Source: Diadema setosum (taxonomy: Eukaryota; Echinodermata; Echinoidea; Diadematoida; Diadematidae). From it: a DNA stretch of 64,000 nt. Position 1 is the stretch's first letter. Each line of letters opens with the position of its first letter. Under the pieces are notes generated by a model. The model was not told the DNA's origin, made no database searches, and saw only the letters and a list, made by a program, of their open reading frames with translations. The translations under genes were made by a program, and so were the position numbers. Location of the stretch: NCBI RefSeq assembly GCF_964275005.1, contig NC_092686.1, positions 47,490,333 to 47,554,332 on the forward strand, given 5' to 3'. This document shows positions 11,694 to 23,011 of the stretch, piece by piece.

Positions 11694-11825
11694 CTACTGA
11701 TTTTCCCTCGGCTTACTTGAGACTGTCAGGATCTCCACTTTCTTGTAGTTCAGGTCAATGCATTTCTTTGTACTGCTGCAAACTACACACACAGTCTCCT
11801 GACCTGTTTGGGCTCCGGCGAGCAT
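11694..11825 (-). CDS. Small ORF starting 19 bases after the TUSC2 stop (43 aa), unidentified
   Basis: ATG at 11823-11825 has A at -3; the frame reads MLAGAQTGQETVCVVCSSTK then KCIDLNYKKVEILTVSS and stops with TAG. A good donor (TCTCAA, gtaagc) lies inside it, so it could instead be a first exon. It has a CxxC and mixed hydrophobic/charged composition like a real protein. It overlaps the expected TUSC2 3' UTR on the same strand. It may be a second cistron, the first exon of a downstream gene, or chance. Confidence 0.3.
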   Translation of the reverse strand: MLAGAQTGQETVCVVCSSTKKCIDLNYKKVEILTVSSKPRENQ

Positions 11826-11844
11826 AGTTAGGATGTCTCCTGTG

Positions 11845-11919
11845 TCACGCACTCCGAAGCTCCCACATTACTGCTGGGATCTCCCCTCTCAACCTTGGTG
11901 GATCCACAGGAACCTCTCC
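11845..11919 (-). CDS. TUSC2: TUSC2 exon 3 (C-terminus)
   Basis: After acceptor gccattacag, 24 codons beginning GEVPVDPPRLRGEIP and ending ELRSA, then TGA at 11845-11847. Aligns end to end with the vertebrate C-terminal exon. Confidence 0.9.
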   Translation of the reverse strand, partial: GEVPVDPPRLRGEIPAVMWELRSA

Positions 11920-14900
11920 CTGTAATGGCAAAAATGCAAGCAACAGCATGTAACAGGTCACACCAGTAGTAATTTAAATTCCCTCATATTAATTGTGTAG
12001 CTCTTGTGGCCAAAAACATACACAAATATGCAATCGCCAAGTATATTTAACTTCATCAACAAAGAACAAACCATGCTTACAGCTACTTAAGAAAACAATA
12101 GAAAGATTCAAAGAAGATTGTCAATCAGTTGCAATAAATACAACTCATTGCAAGAATTCACTAACTTTAAGATCATTCCTTTTCACTCTTCCCACAAAAT
12201 TTCTGAGACCAAATAGCTTTGAGCACTATATGTTATCAGACTGCCTAGCACCTAAAAAAGAAAACAACACAAAACACACAAAGACAAAAATTATAAACTA
12301 TGGTGTGCACTGTATATTCACCTTGTACATCTGTGGTGCAATATAAGTTTCATGTATTCACAGACTTCTTCGATTAATTAATTTCTTTAAAAGGGCATCT
12401 CTGTATTCTCTAGGTGTCTGACTGCAAGTGAACATGCCTCTGGTTTGCTTACTTTTTTTTCAGATTAATGTTTGATAATGAAGGCTATGCAGCATCTCTG
12501 AAGTCAAGCACCATACTCAACATCAGCAATGTAATGTTTTGCTTGTCAGTGATGATGCTTTTGCCAGAATTTGTTATTTTACCTGTGGAACGATATTGCG
12601 GTATATTCTCTTCATGCCGACTCGCCTTCGTCCATTTTTCTTGCTCTTTGCTGGTGCTTCCTCATAGAACTCATGGGCCACCTGACCATCTTCATCTATA
12701 TACATGGAACTTCAAATTATCAAGAAAGAACGAAAGAAAATGAGTAAATGCTGTCAAATATGTCTTCAAAATATCTGAAAACTTCTTTGTAATATAGGAA
12801 TATGAATTTGATCTAGCCCAATCATAACTTTTTATAGGAATACCTACGCTGCATACATCATCTGCTCCAAAACGATATTCAATATTACATCCTATGTTAG
12901 TTCTGTGACACTGACAGGACCTACCAGCATTCACTCATGCAGTGCACTGTGTTTACTATAAATGGTTCATTAATTTCTACATAGTGTGTAGTGATATGGC
13001 CCTGGTTATCAGTGATGGTCGTTATCTTAATTTTTTCAGTATCAAATTAAGCAACTCCCACCTTGTGATGTAGTTTTTTTCATCTTGATGTTCACTTTCA
13101 ACACTGAACCACTGTATTAAATGTTGATTTCTAACTACCACATGTTGTATGCCCCATCATCCCCTTTCTCTTGTGGCTGAAGCCTGTTTTATGACTGTTC
13201 CAAATAGGTCTAGGTTGTCCTACTGCAGACTGTACTTCAATCCAGTCTGCTGACTTTCATGCAAAAGTCAAGGACAGGAAATCATTACGGTACTTTAAAT
13301 CTAGTCCAAGTCCACAAGGATAGGACTGTTAACTTTTGTTGACTGTATAGACTTGGATAGTGTATAAATGCATGCGTGTGTGACACATCATGTGCATTTA
13401 TGATAGAAGCCTTGATCTATACAATGACAGTTTACACCACCAACCTGTACAGATCCATAGGGGAATAAATGAACACACAGGATGTATATGCATGCCAACA
13501 CTAAAACAGCAAATAAAGTTTACTAATTATAGTAGCTCTTTCAGTATATAATAGGTATAAGAGTACTCGATTTAATCTTCCTTGGATAAATGGAACCCTC
13601 AAGCGACTAATGAGAAAGAAAAATAGGACATTTTGTAGTGCCAAAACAGATGGATCTCAACGGAACTGGTGCCGTTATAGGCAGCTTCATAAGCAAGTTC
13701 AAAAAGAACTTCGATAAGCTGAACATGAACAATACTATTTATAGGAACAACAGTTTTTGACTCACTCACTTCCAACCCCAAGAAATTTTGGTCATTTACC
13801 AAGCAAAAGAGGCGTGACACAAATGGTATATCGGCTTTATATTCCAAGGCAAAATTAGCCCATACAGCTCGTGAAAAAGCTGAAGTCTTAAGTGATCAAT
13901 ATCAATCAGTTTTCACTAAAGAAGATTTGACCAACGTTCCTCATATGGGTCAGAGACAAATTCCAATAATATCAGATTTGATTATTTCTACAGAAGGTAT
14001 TATGAAACTTCTCAAGAATTTAGATGTAAATAATAAATAATTTATTTACATTTAGATGTAAATAAAGATTCAGGCCCAGACGGCATTTCTCCTAAAGTCA
14101 TGTGCTGCACAAGTAGCACCTATATTGCAAGTCATATAACACACAAAGTCTTCGGACTGGCACATTACCCCGAGATTGGAGACAAGCCAACATAAATGCT
14201 TTTTATAAGAAGGGCAGTAGATCCGACCCAGCCAACTACAGGCCGGTATCCCTCACATCCATCTGCTGCAAAGTCTTGGAACATATTATTTATTGCCACA
14301 TTATGAGCCATCTAGAGGATAAAAATATCCTCAGTAACACACAACATGGATTCAGATCCAGACGGTCATGTGAGTCCCAACTGATCACAACAATTCATCA
14401 TATTTTCTCCTCTGTCGAAACCACTAAGCAAGTTGACGCTGTTGTGTTAGACTTTGCGAAAGTGTTTGATACTGTACTACATCAGAGGCTCCTTCATCGC
14501 CTCAAGAATCTTGGAATCCAGGGCTCACTACTTTCATGGATTTCACACTTTCTCACAGAAAGGGAACAAACAGATGAAGTCCAAGGATGTAGCCTCAAGA
14601 CCTGTTCATGTTTCTTCAGGAGTGCCCCAAGGCACTGTTCTGGGCCCATTGCTTTTCTTATCATATATCAATAATCTCCCTGATCAAGTTTCATCCAACG
14701 TCTGCTTATTCGCAGACGATTGTGTAGTTTACCGTCCCATTAAGACACATAAAGATTGTGTCATACTTCAACAAGATCTACGTACCTTAGAGACTTGGGG
14801 GAAAAGATGGCAAATGAAATACAAGCCGGACAAATGCAACGTTATGCGCTTCACAAGGAAGTCTCGACCCATTCATCACACGTACACTTTATCCGGTCAC

Positions 14901-15486
14901 CAGTTAGAATCAGTGTCCAGTCACAAATACCTAAGAGTTGTCTTATCTACTTCACACGGTTTTTCAATTGCTCTCGCCAACTCCTTCTTCCATAGAACAG
15001 CGAAGGATTGGAATAATCTGCCGAGTAATATAAAGCAGATTCATAAATTTGACACATTTAAAGAAGCGCTCCAGCGTCACCTCCATTGCGATTAGCTGCA
15101 CATCACACCACAGTGCTGAGTGATACTCTATCCAGAGTTTTTCAGCATATTCATCCAGATCCAGATCCAGAGTTTCAATGCTTTGAATGAACGTTACAAC
15201 TTACATTCACAAGAATAAAGATTGCAGAATAAGCGATGTGAGTCGACATATTCCAAACATGCATTTACTCATCAAACGTGTGCATATATCTTGCAGTTGT
15301 TTTTGCTTACCTTGTTCTGGTTAAAACAAATGGATTCGCCAATTTCCTCACTTTGAACGGTCTTCCATTCTCACTGGCTTCACTACCGCTGTCTGTGTTA
15401 TCATTTACCGTCGAGTGGCCGTAACCCATGTATTGCGACACCGGCGAAACAACCTTCTGCATAAGCGACGATGACCTGCTGCCCAT
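11845..15486 (-). CDS. TUSC2: TUSC2 (FUS1) orthologue, 3 exons, 125 aa
   Basis: Exons on the minus strand are 15486-15311, 12709-12583 and 11919-11845 (176, 127 and 75 nt), joined in phases 2 and 0 with GT-AG junctions; the protein is 125 aa (human TUSC2 is 110). Exon 1 gives MGSRSSS..., a glycine-2 myristoylation context as in the human protein, then a variable Ser/Asn-rich region and KLANPFVLTR, matching the family PPFVFTRR. Exon 2 supplies SMYIDEDGQVAHEFYEE, the most conserved family block, and a basic GRRRVGMKRIYRNIVPQ. Exon 3 gives GEVPVDPPRL and IPAVMWEL, matching the family C-terminus. The start has a strong Kozak context (aaaATGG) and is the first in-frame ATG. TUSC2 is a small, mitochondria-associated tumour-suppressor protein linked to calcium handling and immune-cell function in vertebrates; its role here is inferred. 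Intron 1 contains a broken retrotransposon. Confidence 0.93.
12583..12709 (-). CDS. TUSC2: TUSC2 exon 2
   Basis: The acceptor ttctttcttgataatttgaag precedes one base completing Ser-59 and 42 codons with DEDGQVAHEFYEE. The donor is CCACAG followed by gtaaaa. A nearer AG inside tatatag would break the frame with a stop. Confidence 0.93.
13566..15175 (+). pseudogene. 5'-truncated, frameshifted non-LTR retrotransposon (RT fragment)
   Basis: Plus-strand remnants, in shifting frames, show the linker before the reverse transcriptase (WINGTLKRLMRKK, KFWSFTKQKRRDT), then SGPDGISPK, YRPVSLTSICCKVLEHII, QHGFRSRRSCESQL, DAVVLDFAKVFDTV, SSGVPQGTVLGPLLF and LFADDCVVY. LFADD is the catalytic A/F-A-D-D box. 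The reading frame shifts near 14560-14590. After KYLRVVLS it jumps directly to the usual LINE C-terminus (NSFFHRTAKDWNNLP), implying an internal deletion. A short inverted duplication near 14025-14063 interrupts it. It ends in repeated ATCCAG units. The motifs resemble the jockey/CR1/L2 assemblage. It lies antisense in TUSC2 intron 1 and cannot make a functional enzyme. Confidence 0.88.
15311..15486 (-). CDS. TUSC2: TUSC2 exon 1
   Basis: 58 codons plus two bases of the next (ACA AG, then gtaagc). Encodes the MGSRSS myristoylation signal and NPFVLTRT. A GTG ten codons upstream in frame is not a plausible start. Confidence 0.92.
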
Positions 15487-15489
15487 TTT

Positions 15490-17300
15490 GAGGTAATTAG
15501 CTGTAAAAAGGCGCACTCTTTACCTCTAAGATGTGTTCTTCATAATCTTCAAGAAGGAATAAAGCAACTCTTTCGCTATTTGGACCTGATATTGACTAAA
15601 TCAGGCATTATGCATTACTTTTCTTGACGTATCGATGAGCTTCGCGCTGTGAGAGATATTGGTTAATCGTACACCTACGATTCGTCTATGGTATCTTTCA
15701 TGCGCGCAATATCATTTCCTTCAGGGGTTTAATTTCTTCTCGTTCAAGGCAGCCCCATTATGCGACTTCTGTAAGAGCGACATATAGTTGTGCTCCGCAT
15801 TCTGACACGCTGGGAAAGAATGAAATTGGACACTAAATTTTGATGAAAGCAAAATGTATGTTCATTCAACAACATTGCCTTTCATTTTTCCTTTCGTGGC
15901 ACGCATAAACTCGTGTATTCAATTCAGTGGAGATCGAAAGATATCGAGCGGGATAAAGAGAAGTTAAATATAATATAAAAAGTCATATTTCAGATAAAAA
16001 AAGAGCTGTAGAATTTTCGCGAATATCGGACCTAAATGAAACTATTGGTGGCATTTTTACTGTTCACAAGTTTGATGAGTTGGGTGGCCTGTGATGTGAT
16101 AATGGCGCAATCCTACATACTCACTAAATTTCATCGTTTTAACATTGTTTAAGGCAAAATAAGATGCATCGTATCCTTTGCATCATAACTGTAGACTTCA
16201 AACATAAACTAATCGATAGGAGGCCTAATTGCTATCTCGCGGGAATCTGTTGGTGCTAGATAGGTCCTAATCGTTTAAATAACAACAGCTACGTTGGTCG
16301 AAGAAAGTGGGTGTCAATTTAGAGGGGAAAAATAAGTTCGTTTTGATTGAAATCATCATCACTTCGATCCTATGTTTGTTTTAGACTTTTCTGCACATAG
16401 TAGGCCTACCTATATGCAATCAGGTGAATATTTTTTGTAGATTTTGTGTTATTTTTCAAATGGGTAATGATAATTTAGAATCATAATTGAGGCATAATTG
16501 GGCGTAATATAAGAGTTGTGTGCGTGTATGGGGGGGGGGGGGGCATCTGCTTCCATTGATGACTAATACGAAATAAAAATAAAAAATAAAAGAAAAAGAC
16601 AGTATCCACAGAGCGGTTGCAACCGATTAATCATTAATGAAAATATGAAATTAAACTTTTAAATTCCATAGCTTATTTTGCTTCATATAAGCTCATTGAA
16701 TGAACATCCAAGATTTTGTTTGTTATATGGCATTTACTCTATAGATGTGTTGTTATCTAATAAAAGTAAGCATATATATAGTGGCCCTTTTTTCATAGTG
16801 TATTAATCCCGGGAAGAATAGACACGTTCTTATTTCCCAGCGAGCCCTATCACATGAACAACGGGATGATCAGTCTCCCAATATCAGACCAACTTCACAC
16901 TGAAGACCCACGAATTAACAGTATCAAAAATACTATTTTAGGCCTATATTCTGTAAGTACCAAAGTAGCTTGGGTATATTCAAAATGTTTTGTCAATCAC
17001 AGCCTGTTCATTACTATTTGATCTGTGGTGAGGCAACCTGCACGTCATTCGTTGATCAACGTAGGCCGTATGTATACGAACGGTTGGAATAAAAAAAAAA
17101 AAATGGGCTGATAAGCTTTCGACCCTGTAGCAGAGTCTTTGACAGATCTAAAGGCAAACTACACTCTTGTCTTCTGATGGAATATTCATAGCGCCCTCTC
17201 TCCATTATTGTCCTTTGCGCTATTACTAACAGCGAGGCTTGCGATTGCATACTCCGAGTACTCGACACCTAATACCCGATGGAAATGAATGTGTATCGAA
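15490..17300. other. TUSC2 upstream/5' region and intergenic DNA
   Basis: Sequence just upstream of the TUSC2 ATG (15487-15850) is richer in CpG than its surroundings and probably contains the promoter and 5' UTR. Beyond it is AT-rich DNA with a G-run at 16530-16544 and no coding signal. Confidence 0.35.
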
Positions 17301-17305
17301 AATGT

Positions 17306-17546
17306 CGTATTTGAAGAGTTTGTTCGCAAAAACCGATGTCCATTTTTGAAGATTTTGAAGTACGGTCTCTGTCATAAAGTACAAAATAATACATTTTTAA
17401 TGATATATTGGTCACTACCTTATAAAGGTACATTTTTGAAGTTATGGTCAAAAGAAGCAAAAATGTATTTATTATTCTCTTTATTTGCAAATAACTCCAT
17501 TTGGCAAATATGGACTTATCGGTTTTTGCGAACTCTTCATTTGCAG
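17306..17546. mobile_element. MITE with GAAGAGTT..TTCGCAAAAACCGAT ends
   Basis: About 40 bases at each end are inverted repeats: left gaagagtttgttcgcaaaaa ccgatgtcc, right the complement of gaagagttcgcaaaaaccg ataagtcc. The interior is AT-rich and open in both directions without protein character. Superfamily not determined. Confidence 0.65.
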
Positions 17547-18688
17547 ATAAACTGAATGATTCATGAATAGCTCATCCATAAAGCATTTTTATTATTGTTA
17601 TATCGTGCAGTATCAGTTTGATGATTTGTTTTGGTATTTCTCTCTCCCTCTCTCTCTCTCTTCTTTTCTTTTATATTTATTTATTTATTTATTTTTTGCT
17701 TCAATCTCTGATAATGATTATGTAGGCCTATAAAATCGATCTATCGGAGATATACATTGTATTATGATGTTATATCAATCGATCTATTCGTCCCTCGGAT
17801 CCTAATGGAGGTCCCGTCCGGTCGGTAAATAAAGATCCTATTTCATTTAGTAAAATATCAAAGAGCGCGGGGCGCTAACCCTTTGAAGTGGCCCACTGGC
17901 ATGACTGTATCCATGGGCTATACCGGGTTAGCGCCTTGCTCTCATAGGCCCACCGACCTACCCATACACAATACGATCGAAACAATACAATGACAGGAAT
18001 GAATAATACAGTGAATATCCACAAAGAAAACGGGCAAAGTGATAGATACCGACCCCCGTGATTCGCCCCACGTGACTACCAGTTTCATTTGTCGGAATTA
18101 GTCTGAAAAATAATGATACATCGGCTTTCCATCAACAGGAGGGTATTCCGAACACTTTCACATTATGCGTCAGATTTACTTTTTAATGTTTCATATCCTT
18201 TTGTCATTTGATTAAGTTTCATTTCATTATAAAACAAACAAAATATACTCGATATTCTATAGCGTTGGAGATGAATCTTCAAATTGCTCAGAAAGATGGC
18301 GTCATCGAACTCCGATTATCAAAGGCATGATATAGGGCACCTGTGACATTGTTTTGAGCATCAATAGAAAAAAATGACAGCTGTTTGATTAATCACAGCA
18401 GTTGGAACTTCATCTCTTGCACCTCATATTATAGCTGGAATCAATTCACGGTATGCCATTATTGCTACAACACTCAGATGAACTTATAGCAACACATCAC
18501 CTGTACCAACAATTCATGGCATACCAATAGGGAGGAAGACGTGATGGATGGAACATTTTGATACAACATTATAAACATGGAATTTTCCTCTTTTAGCGTG
18601 CCTGCCTGTAATATACATCCAGAAACTGTACATCGTATAGTATAATTCTTGGAAAACTACCGCACGTGTGACAAACACACAGCTCTCA

Positions 18689-18694
18689 CGCACG

Positions 18695-18733
<39 letters not shown>

Positions 18734-18734
18734 G
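18689..18734. repeat. (CA)n microsatellite
   Basis: CA/GC-interrupted dinucleotide tract. Confidence 0.9.
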
Positions 18735-19522
18735 CTAATACACACATCCAAGTCATTGATATAGTATATTTGATAAATCTTCGGGATCTGCAGGAGGCAG
18801 AACAAACTGAAGACGAAGGGGAAGGAAGGAGAAGGAGGAGGAAGCACATGCAGGGAGGATATTTCAGTTGCTAAATCTATCAGATGTCCATTGAATATCG
18901 ATGTCGTACCTTACATCATGCCCCTTGTACCTTTAGGATCTTTAAACTTCAATTTTCTACCTCATCGGACATTTGGGGGTATGTATAAAAAAGGTTAAAA
19001 TGTGCCGGTTGTCATAACATACTTTACGTTCGGAATTCGATTCTTTGCATTCTCTCATACTGCACTGGGTGACTTCCAGTCGCACTGAGTGTCTTATGAT
19101 TTTGTTAATTATGTGATGTACAGGTAGTCAGAATTTCAGTGTATGCAATTTGAGCTTAATGGTAATTTTGACACTGAACCTTAATTGGCTTTTTAATGTT
19201 CACAGGGCATAAAAGATGCGTCGTCTGAAAGTTACACTAGATTGTGCTTTTGTCGTCTCCTAAACATTGAAATAAACTTAATTAATTATTGGTTTTCGAT
19301 AAGCGGCAACATAAAACTTTAAGTATTTCATGTTCTTAGGGTTTTTACAAAATACTGTCATTCTCAATATAGTGTGTTGCTCGCAAAAACTTTCGTAATT
19401 TTGGGAGCGATGACTCAGTAAAGCATAGATTTTCATACCGGGGATATACAAGACCTATTATACTGTGGCAGATCGCAGTTCAGCTCGTAGGTTGTTTCAT
19501 TCACCATTCCTCTTTGTTTCTG

Positions 19523-19656
19523 TAATCATCATCATCATCATCATCATCATCACCATCATCACCATCATCACCATCATCATCATCACCATCATCACCATCA
19601 TCACCATCATCATCATCATCATCATCACCACCATCATCATCATCACCATCATCACC

Positions 19657-19688
<32 letters not shown>

Positions 19689-19711
19689 CACCATCATCAT
19701 CACCATCATCA
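19523..19711. repeat. (ATC)n/(ACC) compound microsatellite
   Basis: About 190 bases of ATC units with periodic ACC variants. All overlapping frames (poly-Ile, poly-Met/Val, poly-Asp/Gly) are artefacts of the repeat. Confidence 0.95.
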
Positions 19712-19799
19712 CAGAGCGAATTTCCAAAGTGGTGAATGGGTGCTCTTATAACCACCAACTCGCCGCCTTGCACTATGTGTATACATGCAGATGATAGCC

Positions 19800-21180
19800 A
19801 GAGATCCCGCAGAAATCTTCTCACTTTCCAAATTCCTCATTGCTTTATACAAACGATCTAATGTGTTCATGTACCTGAATGAAATACTGCTCGCAATTCA
19901 TATCAAAGTTGATAATCTTTTTGGGTGTTGCAAAATAATATACCCTATCCTTATCGAATCTTGTCAAATCCGGTATAGTCAAGGCTCGTTTAGATTCGTT
20001 CCAAATAGCGAGTGTGTAGGCCTATATCGCATTAACATGGGTCGTTTATATCAGAGATGTATAAATGGAAACAATATATTTAGCCCCGCAATGAAATCAA
20101 TATAAATAGCGAGGAGAAAACAATATAAAATGACGATGTCGACCGCAATGCCTGGTACCAAAATAGATATATATACAGTTTATTGTCAAATTAAAGTTTA
20201 AGATTTCATTAATCGGCGCATTCATAAATAAGTGACAAAATCCTCTTCTTATTTTCTCATAATAGAACAACAACAACAACCAAAAATTATGCAGTATCAA
20301 TTCACAAAATATGCTGTGGAATTAAAGCAGGGCCGGCGGAGCGTTTTCAAAAGTGTGTGTGTGGGGGGTGGGGGAGCCCCCCCCCCCTTCCGCCGGCCAT
20401 GTAAAGATTAATTTGTCAGCACTTTGATGCAACTCCCAGGCTCACTTTGGTAACTTTCGATGGATTAAAAAAAAAAAAAACAAATAGTTTAACTATCCGT
20501 ACTTCCTAAGTACCACGCTATTTAATACAAAAATGTATCATGGTACATTGAATTAGCGGCTAAAGTCACAAAACTGCAGTTCATTTACTTCTTGTATCTT
20601 AGAGCCGGAGAGATGTGATATAGAATTTCCAGTGTTTCGGTCTTCACAAGTCCTTTCCCAAACTGTCATGGGAACCATTACTTATATGCGTACGTCTTGT
20701 ATCTTTGGAATATCCCTCAATAGGTCGGCTATGATGAGGAGAACATTATGGCCTGTTTGATAAATTGAACTCCATCCCCTCCCCTCATCGCAGCTAAGAA
20801 TGGCTCGACTCCTATACACAGAATCCAATCAAATTGTAGCGCGAAGAAAATGAGGAAATTAGGTTTTGTTCCTAAAGAAACCGAAGAGACCCACCTGTAA
20901 ACTGGAATTATCCGAGATGAACCACCTTTCTCTAATAGGTGTCTATGCAATACCACAAAAGCACAGATCACCAGGAACGGGATGAGAAGATGTCATACAG
21001 TTTATCTGATCCTTAGGGCATTACTTTGAAGGGCCCAGATTCTGGGCCCCATCATCATCACTATCGTGGCACAATAATATGTACAAATCAAATTCGATTG
21101 TTTATAGCCGAAATATAATGTTTATCCCGAGTTCCAAACTGAGTCTGGAAATTTTTACCCCTTCCCAACCCCGCTTAATT
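19800..21180. other. Non-coding intergenic DNA
   Basis: No gene seen. A GC-rich hairpin near 20330-20400 (ggccggcgga pairing with tccgccggcc around G and C runs) resembles a transposon end without a visible partner. Confidence 0.3.
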
Positions 21181-21213
21181 GGGAGGGGTCACAAAGGCGA
21201 AGAAGGCGAAAAA

Positions 21214-21224
21214 AGAAGAAGAAG

Positions 21225-21254
<30 letters not shown>
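21214..21254. repeat. (GAA)n microsatellite
   Basis: About thirteen GAA units. Confidence 0.9.
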
Positions 21255-21255
<1 letters not shown>

Positions 21256-21421
21256 GTAACATCCTGGATTGCGTATCTATAGAGCTGTAGGTCCAAATTG
21301 GGCAGATCGTTTATAATTCAAGAGCTTAAACATTCCATGGATGAATAATCAAAAAGCAATGAAAAATGAAAAAGCAGAGGGGAGGAAAGATACATTAGAC
21401 CCGGCCTATTCAAGGAGAGGG

Positions 21422-21785
21422 CAGAAGCGGATCTAGAGGGGGGGGGGGGGGGGGTGGGGGGTTGCAACCCCCCCCCCAAAAAAAAAAAAAAAAAAAAAAA
21501 ATCCGGGGACCATTTTTTTTAATCTTATTTTTTTTTTTAACTTGTAATTTTATTTTTTTTTCTATTTATGGCAATGACCTCTATACCAAAAATAGTGGTG
21601 TTTTAGATGCAAGAAAACGCCATTTTCACACACAGATTTTCAAAAATTCTCCCTACTGTGGGAGGGGGGACACCCCCCTCCCACACCCTCCCCCCTCGCT
21701 CGCTCCCCTCGCTCGGGCTCGGTCGCTACGCTCCCTCGCATACCGCCCCAACCCCCTCCTTTATAAAAAGCTAGATCCGCCCCTG
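21422..21785. mobile_element. Second CAGGGGCGGATC-type element, 364 bp, 5-bp TSD
   Basis: The left end CAGAAGCGGATCTAG and right end CTAGATCCGCCCCTG are inverted repeats; GAGGG flanks both sides (21417-21421, 21786-21790). The interior is low complexity (G, C, A and T runs) with a GC-rich block of ctcgctcg units at 21694-21740. Same family and duplication length as 1045-1211. Confidence 0.7.
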
Positions 21786-21989
21786 GAGGGAAATTCACTT
21801 ACTTTATCACTGATACACAAAAATAATTGATGGATGAATGGAGCCATAAACTATTTCATTAAGCTCCTCATCACAATGTGGTATTTTCTAAAAATGAATA
21901 CCGTGCATGCACGCTTCTGCGTGACTTTCCATCAAACGACACAGAATGAATGACAGGTGTCAATATTTTGAATTCTAAACGTGCCTTCT

Positions 21990-23000
21990 ACGCCCTATGC
22001 CTTTTATCAAATAGCACATGGACGTGCTGCGATTTCATCAGAGTGGGATTTCGTAATACTTTGTACCAATCGCGGTGTACTGCAGTATATCAGTAGAGCG
22101 TGTGAACGTGGCGACCCATGCATGCTATTGCGCTACGCACTTTTCCCATCCCGATACCACCACCAATTTAATACCCCCTCACCTCCCTGGTACATACAAT
22201 CACAAGATTATACCGGTACCAGTGAGTGCAGTGGAGGTCGAAAAGGGGTACAACACATGTGATACTTGCTGTGCAGATGCCGCTACGCTAGAACAGTGCT
22301 GGGCGCTGGTATCATCTCGCAGTTGGTACTTTAGGACCGCTAAACACTAGTTCTAGTACAACGTACCTGGTACAGTGAGTGGTTGTAAAATGATCAAGGT
22401 TTGTTCAAATGTAAGCACGGATATCCACAAGCCAATGCGCGCAATTTGTATAGAGAACTGTGTGTAACCTGATATGCCTAGTGGTAAAGCAATACGCCAG
22501 CTCTGCCAGCCAGTGACAACTACAGTACTGCCTAATCCCGTCGTCTTGTGATCATACACCACCGTACCGTGGACTACAGGATCCGGAATGAATGGGTCCA
22601 GTGCAGTGATTGACAACCGGATATAAACTCTACGAAGAAGGTAGGAATCTACTGTATTCTGGAGTGGTTGATACATGTATGTAAAACGTGGTCAATGAAG
22701 GCTTCGCATCATTGCACCTAGAGAGCCGGGTTCTACACTGTATGTATTTAACTGTATACAACTGTACTGTACTGGGCTGTTGTGTTGGAATACATGCTAG
22801 GATCTATAAAAAAATAACCTAACAGTTAGGATCCTATAAATTATGCTTCTTTTAGTCACTCAAGTGGGACAGCATAGAGAAAAGATGCCTAATCCAAAGG
22901 CTAACCACACTCCGTAAGATACATAATTGTACTCAACACAGTCACAGAACTTTGTTTACCATGTCGGCATGTGGTAAATTACATGTAGACTCTAAAATTT
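21990..23000. other. Non-coding intergenic DNA
   Basis: Open frames of about 90-107 codons on both strands lack domain features, and no splice-supported exon was found. Confidence 0.3.
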
Positions 23001-23011
23001 TATACCATTTC

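Noticed and set aside
19465..19824. Long frames encoding poly-Ile, poly-Met/Val and poly-Asp/Gly on both strands
   Set aside because: They are translations of an (ATC)n/(ACC) microsatellite; every frame is open because the repeat lacks stops.
22468..22500. tRNA A-box-like gcctagtggtaaagc
   Set aside because: No matching B box at the right distance and no cloverleaf could be drawn.
22353..22676. 107-codon minus-strand frame
   Set aside because: No recognisable domain, no splice support, and overlapping frames of similar length on both strands nearby.
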